The notes below the pieces were generated by a model. That model made no database searches. It saw only the letters and a list, made by a program, of their open reading frames with translations, and was not told where the DNA came from. DNA of 64,000 nucleotides, taken from NCBI RefSeq assembly GCF_001713475.1, contig NZ_CP016499.1, positions 2,294,001-2,358,000 of the forward strand, given 5' to 3'. Below are positions 45,801-53,857 of the stretch, one piece after another. Source of the DNA: Agrobacterium sp. RAC06. Lineage in GTDB: Bacteria > Pseudomonadota > Alphaproteobacteria > Rhizobiales > Rhizobiaceae. Both the position numbers and the translations under genes were made by a program. Each line of letters begins with the position of its first letter. Position 1 is the stretch's first letter.

Positions 45801-48279
45801 GACTTCAACGAACCTGCCCCAAGCCGTGGCCGCTTATGTCGACAAAGTTTCCGGCCTGCTCAACCGAGATAAAAACGAGCTAGGTGCCACCATCGGTGAA
45901 TTCCTGGGAAGTCGAGGGATCATCAGCGAGAATTGGCTCTTGCGGATGGACAATCACACAAACCTTCCCTTGAAAATTGTTCCGGCTGGGGAACGGCCGC
46001 TCTTTAGGTGCGACAGCTGTTCTCGCCTCACCATGGTGCTACCCGTCAAGGCATGCACGACACCGCATTGCCAAGGGCATCAGTTCACCCAAGTCGAGAA
46101 TCCCGGCGAAGACTACTATAGCTGGGTATCTCGCGAGCCCGCCCATCGCACGGCCGTGGCGGAGCTGACGGGTCAGACAAAGCCAATGAGCGAGCAGCGA
46201 CGCAGGCAAAGGCTGTTCAAGGGCACGGCCTTCCTTGGCGACGAAACGATAACAACGCATGGACTAGAGGCGCTATCCGTCACGACGACGATGGAGGTCG
46301 GCGTCGACATCGGTTCCTTGAAGCTTGTCCTGATGGCCAACATGCCTCCCCAGCGCTTCAATTACCAGCAGCGCGTGGGTCGCGCCGGTCGTGCGGGACA
46401 GGCATTCTCATATGCTGTCACGATCTCGCGTGGCGCTGCCCACGACGACTATTATTTCAACAATCCGGAACGAATGACAGGTGATGTTCCGCCGCAGCCG
46501 CAGCTTGATCTTTCCCGCCCAGAGATCATCCGGCGCGTCCTTGCTGCAGAATGCTTACGCCGTGCATTTGGACAATTGGATCCGGGCCCAACCCGCAACG
46601 AAGAGAGCCTGCATGGAAATTTTGGCCGGGCGGGCGAGTGGCTAGGGATCTACCGAGAGCCCGTTACAGCTTGGTTGGCCGGGGCAAGCGACGTTGACTA
46701 TGTTGCTGCACGCCTTGCTGCCCACACTGGGTTGGTTGGCCGGGAACGAGTGCTTGTAGACTATATTCGCACCAGCTTGCCTGCCGAGATTGATGAGTGC
46801 GTTCAGGATTCCCGTTTCATCCAAGAGGAATTGAGCCACCGCTTGGCGGTCGCTGGCCTGATGCCGATGTTTGGATTCCCGACGCAAGTACGCAGCTTGT
46901 TTCGCGACGATTTCAAGGCAAGCAAGGTCGAGCAAACCGTCATCAGTGATCGTCCGCTAGATCATGCGGTCTGGGCATTCTCTCCCGGCTCTGAGATTCC
47001 TAAAGACAAACAGCTCAATACGGCGAGCGGGTTCGTCTTCAAGAAGGATGGGTTCAGAGGTATCGAGAACCAGCCTGAACCTTTGGGGAAAGCGATGCCG
47101 TTCACGCGCTGCACAAGTCCGTCTTGCGGTGCGATCGCGCATGGCAGCAGCACGAGTTGTGGAGTTTGCCAGCAGCCGTCACGCAACTTCTCCCTGTACC
47201 AACCAAAAGGCTTCTTGGCTTCATACAAGGCAAATGACTATGACGGCCAAAGACAGCGCGGCCCCGCGCTTCCGCCGCCTGTCCGTGCCTTCCCGCAAGA
47301 ATACGGCGATCTCGCATGTGGTCCGATGAAACTGGCCATAGGGCCTGGACCCATCGCTGTCGTGAATGACAATGGAGGACGCCTGTACGATTTTTATCAA
47401 GAGATCAACAATCGGGTTGCTGTAAGGGATCCCGACCTTTTCCGGGTGTCCGTGCCGTGGCCAGACCCGACAACGCAACCATTCGACAAGGGGGCGATTG
47501 GCGCGGTGTTCACAACGGATGTCCTCAGCTTCCATATCGCAGGAGCAGCGGGGATCGGGAACCTTGGCGTTCTAGATGTGCGAGGCCAACCTTCCGCCCG
47601 CGCGGCGATGGCGTCTTTTGCTGAGTTGGTGAAGCTTTCACTTGCAACCGCGCTTGACGTCGATCCCTCGGAATTCCGCGTGGGTCGCCAGCCGCTTGCG
47701 GTTCCGACCTGTGAAACTGAGCAAGTTTTCGTAGCAGACGCCTTGGAGAATGGTGCTGGCTACGCCCGCTGGGCGTCCGAGCCGGCGCACATGGAGGGCG
47801 CAATCAAAGCGTTCTACGGCAGCGTCGCGCCAAAGTGGGAGCACCCTCGCCATTCTGATGACTGTGATCGGTCATGTCCTGACTGCCTGCGCAATTACAG
47901 CAACCGTTTTAGCCACGGCATGCTGGATTGGCGGCTGGCTCTGGACCTTGCTGACCTGATTCTCGGCAATCCCCTCAAGCTGGAGCGATGGTTGGAGGGA
48001 GCGGAGGATCCTTCGATCGATGCTTTCCTGCGGATTTGCGAGGGGGCAGGATTGTCCGTTGAGCGGGACTACAGCAGCGAGGGATTGCCGGTCTTGCGAT
48101 CCGGGAGTCGCGCATTGGTCCTCGGCCATCCATTGTGGCATACACAGAATGGTTTGCTGCAACCCCAACAAATATCAGCGCGTGACGAGCTGAGGACGAG
48201 TGGCGTTGAGCCCTTGTTCGTTGACGTCAGGGATTTTTCGGCCCGCAGTGCGGCCTATTTCTTGAGGTTGCAATCTTGA
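42811..48279 (+). CDS. druE: DEAD/DEAH-type helicase with DUF1998 (DruE candidate)
   Basis: An 1822-residue helicase. Walker A GTGSGKTES is near residue 122, the box II variant VDELHSYRG near 343, zinc-type Cys clusters CSNPSC...CNCGG...CYDCGE near 540-590, the helicase C-terminal domain with VGRAGRAGQ near 1190, and the DUF1998 block CDRSCPDCLRNYSNRFSHGM near 1686. Druantia DruE proteins have this exact order and size; DISARM splits it into DrmA and DrmB. ATG 42811 (MKHATPTSVIDYVR) is the likely start; an upstream extension to 42622 overlaps the previous gene and looks unlike protein. It is coupled to the next gene by a TTGA overlap. Confidence 0.82.
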   Translation: MKHATPTSVIDYVRDGYRRYYDSAFWMRDPAIMAERLAILNSYGVMAQEPLIEAVPQYPSLRPIEETCREAGLDPAVAKNLAHVVFGGDTSIKLREHQAQALRTGMRGDEEGRCNVVVTSGTGSGKTESFLLPLLARLMQERRNGVGPVGLNPWWERELTTANATWRHARDGMEPYVTPAVRAMVLYPTNALVEDQISRLRQAAARALAIHGKPLFYFGRYTGATIGSTWVPPVALKAADRNRINEVGREVNRIAREVVAIEQAMRAEGRKEDGVLEVCSQFQDPRIGEMLTRWDMIASPPDILITNTSMMNIMLMRDVEAPIFESTRRWLQQDSNNKFTLIVDELHSYRGTQGTEVALVVRNMLDRLGLGPDSEQLRCIATSASLDGEAGKEYLEQFFGVPGRTFAIYPGNPKVFDVELPVNPSVIEKNSAALADGGEAATAALALITSHFSPREALASACRVAGQALVFNPTTGKQEPVVRPASLSSISAALFGEETRTDLLEPLFIAAKMEGRGSWEEPKPTFRSHMFLRQVQGIWACSNPSCTEVPENFRSEGRKIGRLFKAPAMKCNCGGQVLELLYCYDCGEAFLGGFVVPSTDGGLSGLTFLEATKAGEGNSKASQVFERTRDEFRWYWPGGKIPAGNASWTHTSPSKKTIRLQFVKGRFDPFVGTLNQGEDGGVVFDVSGNLADNEKIAALPENCPCCGSSRSFFNSRDSKTFFRGVVETPIRGLRTGLNVTTQLVADRVMFATSDTNDAEKMIAFTDSRDDAADLAAGLELHHFRDLIRQLIFVGIQPRAVPSSGELETLVGKDPDSDPEVRRVLDEAERRTPGVFNAVRANKFSAASTSEKELIAKHDASLAANSVTWPSLLTSMRNELIRLGQNPAGTEASRSKWGDGKTPWWRYFDPPNDEWKPLDNDVAADERRRIMGYFSTHVAKSLFDKAGRDMESMRIATIEVEGRAGPALGLDEEVAHGVLANVVRVLGHTRHFVGERTRTSTNLPQAVAAYVDKVSGLLNRDKNELGATIGEFLGSRGIISENWLLRMDNHTNLPLKIVPAGERPLFRCDSCSRLTMVLPVKACTTPHCQGHQFTQVENPGEDYYSWVSREPAHRTAVAELTGQTKPMSEQRRRQRLFKGTAFLGDETITTHGLEALSVTTTMEVGVDIGSLKLVLMANMPPQRFNYQQRVGRAGRAGQAFSYAVTISRGAAHDDYYFNNPERMTGDVPPQPQLDLSRPEIIRRVLAAECLRRAFGQLDPGPTRNEESLHGNFGRAGEWLGIYREPVTAWLAGASDVDYVAARLAAHTGLVGRERVLVDYIRTSLPAEIDECVQDSRFIQEELSHRLAVAGLMPMFGFPTQVRSLFRDDFKASKVEQTVISDRPLDHAVWAFSPGSEIPKDKQLNTASGFVFKKDGFRGIENQPEPLGKAMPFTRCTSPSCGAIAHGSSTSCGVCQQPSRNFSLYQPKGFLASYKANDYDGQRQRGPALPPPVRAFPQEYGDLACGPMKLAIGPGPIAVVNDNGGRLYDFYQEINNRVAVRDPDLFRVSVPWPDPTTQPFDKGAIGAVFTTDVLSFHIAGAAGIGNLGVLDVRGQPSARAAMASFAELVKLSLATALDVDPSEFRVGRQPLAVPTCETEQVFVADALENGAGYARWASEPAHMEGAIKAFYGSVAPKWEHPRHSDDCDRSCPDCLRNYSNRFSHGMLDWRLALDLADLILGNPLKLERWLEGAEDPSIDAFLRICEGAGLSVERDYSSEGLPVLRSGSRALVLGHPLWHTQNGLLQPQQISARDELRTSGVEPLFVDVRDFSARSAAYFLRLQS

Positions 48280-50228
48280 TCGAGCTTGTAGGTATCTCCG
48301 GAAGTCCTGAAAATGAAGCAGCGCTCGCCATCAAGCAGGCGTTTATGCAAACTTGGCCCGGCATCGAGTCTTCTCCGGAAGAGGAGGACTTGATTAGGAT
48401 TGCCTCAAACGTGAAGCTTTCGGGGCACAAGGTTAGCGATATAGACGTCGTGGTCATGGCACGGCTGAGAAACAAGCGATACATCGTGACAAACGCCGTC
48501 ATCCACGATGCCGATGGAAATCGCATCCTCGGCGGACAAGTGCGCGTACGGTCTTTCGTCGCGGCTATAGAAGTCAAGGACCACACTGCGGATGGCATGC
48601 AAATCGCCGCCGGTGGTGTAATGGTCCGGTACGGAGGTAGGTGGAAGAGCGCGACGGACCAGAATGAAGAGCAGAGGTACGCCCTGCTAGAGTATCTACA
48701 GGGTGCAACGAACGCTAATCCATGGGTCTATCGATGCCTGATGCTGCGCGGAATCGACCAGCTCCCGAAAGTCCGGGGCCGAATCCATCCTTCCGCAGGC
48801 GCAGTAGCCGGACAGTTCACCACGGCAAACCTGCTTGTGGCCATGGCATCCGTCAATGGAATACCGAAGATCGGACATGAACATGTCATTCGATCGGCAA
48901 ATGATGAGGTTATGGAGCAGGTCATCGATGATCCCTTGCTCATACCCATGGTGCCTTCCGATCTTGATCGCAAGCGGATGGACCGCATTGCCGCTCGGCC
49001 AGCAGAGGCCCGGGAACTCGCGGAATTTCTGGGCGAACATCGCGTGCATCTTCGTGGCCACGGAGGAACAGGCAAGACCATTTTGCTCTTGCAGGCAGCA
49101 TACGAAGCCTATGTCCGTCATGGAAAGAGGTGCCTGCTGCTGACCTACAACACGGCTCTGGCCGCGGATATCCAGCGGACGCTTGCGTTGATGAACATCC
49201 CCGCTGACGGGGAAGGCGGTGGCCTTGCCATCCGTACAGTCATGTCATTCATGTTTTCTTGGTTGCGCAGGCTCGGCGTTGCCGAGGGCGGGGAGCTAGA
49301 TTTTTCATCCTATGAAGCGAAATGCCGAGAAGCACTGGATTACATCGACCAAGGCGCGGTGGGAGAGGCAGAAATTGAAGCCATAAAGGCCGAGGATTTC
49401 ATTCAGTTTGATTTTGATGCCGTCCTGATCGACGAAGCACAAGACTGGCCACAGCCCGAGGCAGACTTGCTGTGCCGCCTATATGGTGGCAACAGGATTT
49501 CCCTAGCCGATGGAATGTCGCAGATTATTCGTGGCAACCCCACCAATTGGAAATCTTCGGTCATAGGCCAGCCCAAGGTCGGACAGCGCCACTTGCAAGG
49601 TGGACTGCGTATGAAAGCGAATCTCTGTGTATTTGCTAATGCGCTGGCCGAGGAAGTTGGCCTGCCATGGCGCGTGGACGTGAACCGGGATGCGCCCGGA
49701 GGGCGGGTCATTGTCATTGAGGGAAGCTATTGCGACGCAACTGAGCTTCAGAAAGATGTAATGGCGTCTGCGCTGAAGACGGGCAATATGCCCTTGGATC
49801 TCCTTCATTGCGTGCCGCCGTCCGGGGTCACCGAAAAGGAAGGCCGGAGGTCAAGCCGGCTAGGCCAAGCCTTCATGCAGCAAAACTGGAGCATCTGGGA
49901 TGCCGTGGACGAACGCATACGACGCCAATTCCCTCGGTCGGCGGAAGAGCTTCGCATCCTCCAGTATGATTCTTGCCGAGGCCTAGAAGGCTGGACTACC
50001 GTTTTGGAGGGACTGGACGAGTTTTGGGAGCTAAAACGTTCACAAGCGGCGCGGGACCTCCACGACGGTTTTGCGACGGGTGCGTCGCCGGAAGCTATCG
50101 CCTGGCGATGGTGCATGATCCCCCTTACGCGCCCGATTGATACGCTGGTGGTTACCTGCTGTCCGAGCAGCGTGGTTGGCCAGGTGCTGTCTGACATGCG
50201 GAAGAAATTGCCTGATTTCTTTACCTAG
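48276..50228 (+). CDS. NERD-type nuclease fused to SF1 helicase/ATPase
   Basis: A 650-residue protein starting at TTG inside the stop of the DruE-like gene. Residues 1-105 show a NERD/PD-(D/E)XK nuclease pattern: D55-I-D57 followed by E99-V-K101. The rest is an UvrD/DUF2075-like SF1 helicase with Walker A GHGGTGKTILLL near 259, VLIDEAQDWPQ near 383, and C-terminal DSCRGLEGWTTVLEG and the PLTRPIDTLVV motif. It probably cuts and unwinds or loads on DNA. It is not a standard Druantia component, so its coupling to DruE is notable. The nuclease activity is inferred. Confidence 0.8.
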   Translation: MIELVGISGSPENEAALAIKQAFMQTWPGIESSPEEEDLIRIASNVKLSGHKVSDIDVVVMARLRNKRYIVTNAVIHDADGNRILGGQVRVRSFVAAIEVKDHTADGMQIAAGGVMVRYGGRWKSATDQNEEQRYALLEYLQGATNANPWVYRCLMLRGIDQLPKVRGRIHPSAGAVAGQFTTANLLVAMASVNGIPKIGHEHVIRSANDEVMEQVIDDPLLIPMVPSDLDRKRMDRIAARPAEARELAEFLGEHRVHLRGHGGTGKTILLLQAAYEAYVRHGKRCLLLTYNTALAADIQRTLALMNIPADGEGGGLAIRTVMSFMFSWLRRLGVAEGGELDFSSYEAKCREALDYIDQGAVGEAEIEAIKAEDFIQFDFDAVLIDEAQDWPQPEADLLCRLYGGNRISLADGMSQIIRGNPTNWKSSVIGQPKVGQRHLQGGLRMKANLCVFANALAEEVGLPWRVDVNRDAPGGRVIVIEGSYCDATELQKDVMASALKTGNMPLDLLHCVPPSGVTEKEGRRSSRLGQAFMQQNWSIWDAVDERIRRQFPRSAEELRILQYDSCRGLEGWTTVLEGLDEFWELKRSQAARDLHDGFATGASPEAIAWRWCMIPLTRPIDTLVVTCCPSSVVGQVLSDMRKKLPDFFT

Positions 50229-50233
50229 CGTTA

Positions 50234-50250
50234 GTCCTTGGCCTAAGGAC
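50234..50250. terminator. Possible weak terminator between convergent genes
   Basis: GTCCTT-GGCCT-AAGGAC forms a 6-bp hairpin six bases after the stop of the NERD-helicase gene and overlaps the convergent nuclease gene's stop. No T-run follows on the plus strand, so it may be weak. Confidence 0.3.
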
Positions 50251-51112
50251 CGACGCCTGCAAAAAGACCATTCTTCACTACTATTGCTTTTTCAATGCTC
50301 GTCACTACGTCGCTGTCGAATGCGCTGCCGAAATTCCGGACGAATATCTCCGAAACCGAAAGGGCGACGCCGGAAGATGTTGGCTGGCCCCAGAAATTGC
50401 CGCCTGACAAATTATTCGTCCGCTTGACAGGCATTGAAGTCGACTTGAAGGCGCTTTTCTGTGTGGGAGTCGTCACGAAAGAGTATGTGAACGCTTTTAA
50501 GTGCTTCACTGAATATCCGTTCCGGCCCAACTTGATGTTCGTGCCTTTGTCGAAAGACGCCCGATATACCATGTCCCACAGCATCGGTATTTGCGCGTTA
50601 TCGTTCCAATTGGCTTTACACTGGACGATCCCGAGTTCGATGTCGCCAAAAGCCTTGGCGACTGCGACATCGAGCGCGGCCTTATAGCCACGCCCTGCAC
50701 CCGGGTATGGAAAACCTGCGGGATAAACGATGACGCAGAGGTCTGACTCCGTGTTGGTCTGGTATGACCCATATGTCATAGTCGTTGCGTCGAGTAGGCA
50801 TGTTGGCACCAGTTGGCGGGATTGCCTCATAGCAACGCCCCTTGTCCCCGAGAGTACTAAGTTCAGGTACCAGCAGACCAAGCACTCCCAGGCCATCCCC
50901 GCACCTGAAACGGCACTCTGGGTCCGGGCTCCCGTAGTCGTCTTGAAGAAGATTTCTCTGAGTTGCGACCCCAGGTGGTAGATCCTCGCGGCGTTCGTTA
51001 GGCCGTCAGTGCGCAACAGGATTTCTTTTTTCCATAGCGGCCAACATGCGGCCCATGTAGTCGTGGACACGATTGCCTTCATGGCTTTGGCGCGATGCTC
51101 TTCAATGGACAT
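50243..51112 (-). CDS. PD-(D/E)XK-like nuclease, possible restriction endonuclease
   Basis: A 289-residue protein of uncertain family. An early conserved Glu (E76 in AGMAWECLV), D124 in TESDLCVIV, and Q164-C-K166 in GIVQCKANWNDNAQIPMLWD form a pattern expected for a PD-(D/E)XK fold with Q replacing E. The QCKANWND segment resembles type II endonucleases. It converges on the defence operon and is the only leftward gene there, and no methyltransferase accompanies it. It could be the effector of a second system or an orphan restriction enzyme using the methyltransferase at 36642. Confidence 0.5.
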   Translation of the reverse strand: MSIEEHRAKAMKAIVSTTTWAACWPLWKKEILLRTDGLTNAARIYHLGSQLREIFFKTTTGARTQSAVSGAGMAWECLVCWYLNLVLSGTRGVAMRQSRQLVPTCLLDATTMTYGSYQTNTESDLCVIVYPAGFPYPGAGRGYKAALDVAVAKAFGDIELGIVQCKANWNDNAQIPMLWDMVYRASFDKGTNIKLGRNGYSVKHLKAFTYSFVTTPTQKSAFKSTSMPVKRTNNLSGGNFWGQPTSSGVALSVSEIFVRNFGSAFDSDVVTSIEKAIVVKNGLFAGVGP

Positions 51113-51965
51113 AATCTTCTATCACTCACTTAGGCGCTCATCGGACATCAGTTGTTTCTGGCCTACTCGAAACGGCCGTTCATCTGTGGCTTGATTCGTC
51201 CGACGAAAACTAGCGTTCGGTGGGCTTGCCTGTGGATTGAATGACCCCGATGGTGCAAGCGCACGACGGACTATCGTTTCGGCGCGACTAAATGTCATGT
51301 GCATCGAGCTAAATCAGCAGCAGATCGCCGCGTGCCAGTTCGCTGAGCATATTGCGTTGCATGCAATTGCGCGATCAATGGCCGATCCAAGTAACCATGT
51401 GGGTCGCCGGCAACGCGTTAATCGTCTGGCTTCTTCTAGCCATCGACTACCAGAGGAACGATAGCGTGATCAGGCAGCTGCAAAGGTAGCCTGCCCTCGG
51501 CCTCTGCAGGCCGTCCAGACGATCAACAAGTTATTTGTCCGGCATGCTGCAGCAGCCCGCGGCCGCCGTGCGCCGTTACTTGAACCCGATTTAAGTTGCA
51601 CGTGAAAGCAACGCGTTGGTGGCTCAGAGCGTGGCCTGCCATGGAAAGGCACTCACAGCCTTTTAGATCCGTCAACAACAGATCTGCACATTGACAAAAC
51701 GATAGGGTTCAAAAACGTCGCCGCAGACAGCGGCTTCTACACCAAAACACCGAATTGCGACATTCCTGCCTCCTCTCGAAAATACAATTCCTGAGCGAAA
51801 ACAAAGGGTAACATAGCCTACGCCCTGTCGTCTGATTGACAGATTTGCGGATTTACACCCTGTCAAATCGATGCACTCTGTTTCCTATGAATGCGCATTC
51901 GAGCCGGCGGGTCAGAATGAGTCCCGCCACACAGACACCAGCACGTGGAACCGGAGACTGCCGAA
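51113..51965. other. Long stretch without a supported gene, before xis
   Basis: Only short open frames without recognisable motifs occur. A leftward 60-residue frame at 51122-51304 ends just before the nuclease gene and a rightward 75-residue frame lies at 51237-51464, neither with a ribosome site. The region just upstream of the excisionase-like gene should hold the xis-int promoter and arm-type integrase sites. Confidence 0.4.
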
Positions 51966-52202
51966 ATGACAAACACCATGTTGAACATAAAGGTCGTTCA
52001 GCCCCGCATGATGTCGATGCGACAAGCGGCCGATTACATCGGAATACCACTCAAGCGCTTCAGCCGGATCTGCTCCGTCAGACCGGTTGCACTGGCTGAC
52101 GGAGACGATCGCTATGACATTCGTGACCTCGACCAGTGGCTCGACCACCTAAAGGCCGGGCACGCCGACCCCGACAACGAAATCGTGGGGCGGCTCGGAT
52201 GA
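51966..52202 (+). CDS. xis: Excisionase/MerR-like HTH protein
   Basis: A 78-residue protein with a MerR/Xis-type helix-turn-helix at its start (residues 16-35: MSMRQAADYIGIPLKRFSRI) and RYDIRDLDQWLDHLKAG near its end, the usual pattern of recombination directionality factors and of HTH_17 DNA-binding proteins. Its stop overlaps the integrase start by ATGA, so the two are co-translated. It probably controls the direction of recombination at tRNA-Phe and may regulate int. Confidence 0.75.
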   Translation: MTNTMLNIKVVQPRMMSMRQAADYIGIPLKRFSRICSVRPVALADGDDRYDIRDLDQWLDHLKAGHADPDNEIVGRLG

Positions 52203-53290
52203 CGACGGGAAGAGAAAGACGCACCAACAAGTACAAGGGCTGGCAAATCTTCCGTGACAAGGACGGCCATTGGCGATGCTATCACCGCAAGTCCCGCCAC
52301 AAGATCGACTGCGTGAGGTTCGAACCCTACAGCCTGCCCTTCGACATGGAAGTTCATCGGATCAACGAGCTCCTGGCAGAGAAGCAGGCAAAGCCTGGCA
52401 CACTCGGCATGCTGATCACGCGCTATCGGGATAGTGTCCGGTTTAGAACCGAGCTGGCACCAAGGACGCGCGCCGACTACCAGAATTGTTTCGACTACCT
52501 GCAGGCGATCGAGGACACGCCACTTGACCGCTTCAATCCGCCGCTAATCGCGAAGATCCGCGACAAGGCCCTCGAGCAGCGCAAGTTCAGATTCGCGAAC
52601 TATGTCCGCTCCGTACTGTCGGTGATCTTCGACTGGGGTATCGAGTACGGCTATACGAAGGACAACCCGGCCTCGCGGGTCAAACCGGCCCGTCGACCGA
52701 AGTCCCTGCCTGACGCCAACAGGCCCTGGACGGACGCTGAGCGCGAAACGGTACTTGCGGCACTTCCATCCCATATGAAGCTGCCGATCGCGCTGATGAT
52801 GTTCTACGCGCTCGATCCGCAGGATGCACTTAGCCTCCCCCGGTCGGCGATCTCGGATGCCGGGCTGGACACCCGTCGCAACAAGACTGGACGACCAATC
52901 TACCTGCCATTGTTCGAACCGGTCGCCGAGGCAATGGCCAATGCACCTCAACACGATGCCGTCACGCTATGCGCCAACAGCCGGGGCTTGCCCTGGACCT
53001 ATCACGGCTTCAGTACCAACTGGATCAAGCTGAAGGGCAAGCTCGAGGTGGAGGGTGCCATCCAGCCGGGCCTGACGTTGAAGGGACTAAGGCACACCGT
53101 CGCGACCATCCTTGCCGAGATGGGCCGCGATCACGGCACGATCGCGCTGGTGCTCGGCCACGCCACCGAGGCCATGGCAAAGCATTATTCAAGACGCGCC
53201 GACATGACCCGACAAGCGACATCGGTGGTCGCGGATTTCGGGGAAGAATTGAACAAACGGAAAACGAGAGTTGTCAAACCGGCTGGCTGA
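52199..53290 (+). CDS. int: Tyrosine integrase of the element
   Basis: A 363-residue phage-type integrase. Box II GLRHTVATILAEMGR (about 296-310), LGHATEAM and the catalytic Tyr in KHYSRRADM close the C-terminus. The usual first catalytic Arg (TG-R region) reads YALDPQDALSL, with Asp206 where Arg is expected, and the box II His reads Lys (KGLR). The N-terminal arm-binding part contains GWQIFRDKDGHWRCYHR. It is placed 70 bp from the 3' end of tRNA-Phe, the expected layout for integration there. Activity may be lowered by the missing Arg. The start is ATG 52199 within the xis stop. Confidence 0.88.
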   Translation: MTTGRERRTNKYKGWQIFRDKDGHWRCYHRKSRHKIDCVRFEPYSLPFDMEVHRINELLAEKQAKPGTLGMLITRYRDSVRFRTELAPRTRADYQNCFDYLQAIEDTPLDRFNPPLIAKIRDKALEQRKFRFANYVRSVLSVIFDWGIEYGYTKDNPASRVKPARRPKSLPDANRPWTDAERETVLAALPSHMKLPIALMMFYALDPQDALSLPRSAISDAGLDTRRNKTGRPIYLPLFEPVAEAMANAPQHDAVTLCANSRGLPWTYHGFSTNWIKLKGKLEVEGAIQPGLTLKGLRHTVATILAEMGRDHGTIALVLGHATEAMAKHYSRRADMTRQATSVVADFGEELNKRKTRVVKPAG

Positions 53291-53360
53291 AACTGTCAAA
53301 CCCAAGAAAACAAGGAGATGAGAAATGTTCGAAAACTATAGCCATATCAAGGGCTTGGAA

Positions 53361-53436
53361 TGGTGCCCGGAGGCGGATTTGAACCACCGACACGCGGATT
53401 TTCAATCCGCTGCTCTACCAACTGAGCTATCCGGGC
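53361..53436 (-). tRNA. tRNA-Phe (GAA)
   Basis: Seventy-six bases including the encoded CCA. Acceptor GCCCGGA/TCCGGGC, D-arm GCTCAGTTGGTAGAGC, anticodon loop TTGAAAA giving anticodon GAA, T-arm GTCGGTGGTTCAAATCCGCC. The 3' end points to the integrase, so this tRNA is the presumed insertion target of the element to its left. No second copy of its 3' end was seen within the window. Confidence 0.95.
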
Positions 53437-53642
53437 ATCTCGGCTTGTTTGCAAAGCCTGCCGGTCTTTATTTCAAGACCGCCGGGGCGTTTCCCCGGGA
53501 GCGAGCGGGGTTATAACATCTTGTTCGGCCATGTCCAGCGGCTTCGACCACTTTTTTGAAGAAGATGTGAAAATCGCTGAAAGGTGAACGAGAACAAGGG
53601 GATCGGGGGAGGTCGCGAACAGGCTTTACGGCCAGCGAGCGA

Positions 53643-53855
53643 TCAGTCGCGGTAGTCGTCGTCCGCCTTGGACTCGTCGTCGGCAACAGGGATGGCGTAG
53701 GAGCCCTTCAGCCAGCGCGAGAGGTCGAGATTTCGGCAGCGATCGGAGCAGAACGGATAATTGTCCCGCGTCGAGGGACGGCTGCATTCGGGGCATGGCC
53801 GCGTCTTGCGCAGCGGCTCGACCTTGGCGGTCCGCTGTTCGTCTCCGTCTGCCAT
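53643..53855 (-). CDS. yacG: DNA gyrase inhibitor YacG
   Basis: A 70-residue zinc protein with CPECSRPSTRDNYPFCSDRC (about 20-39), followed by RNLDLSRWLKGSYAIP and an acidic tail. This is the YacG pattern; E. coli YacG binds GyrB and blocks gyrase. It starts two bases after the maf stop and is co-directional with it, as often seen in Rhizobiales. It marks the beginning of the chromosomal core past the element. Confidence 0.92.
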   Translation of the reverse strand: MADGDEQRTAKVEPLRKTRPCPECSRPSTRDNYPFCSDRCRNLDLSRWLKGSYAIPVADDESKADDDYRD

Positions 53856-53857
53856 GG

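Noticed and set aside
36642..48279. Assignment as DISARM
   Set aside because: DISARM has separate helicase (DrmA) and DUF1998 (DrmB) proteins plus a PLD protein (DrmC). Here helicase and DUF1998 are one protein and no PLD protein is seen, which fits DruE better.
49690..49720. Sequence GCGCCCGGAGGGCGG as a second copy of the tRNA-Phe 3' end
   Set aside because: Only a short GC-rich core matches GCCCGGAGGCGG; it lies inside the NERD-helicase gene and the T-arm sequence does not follow.
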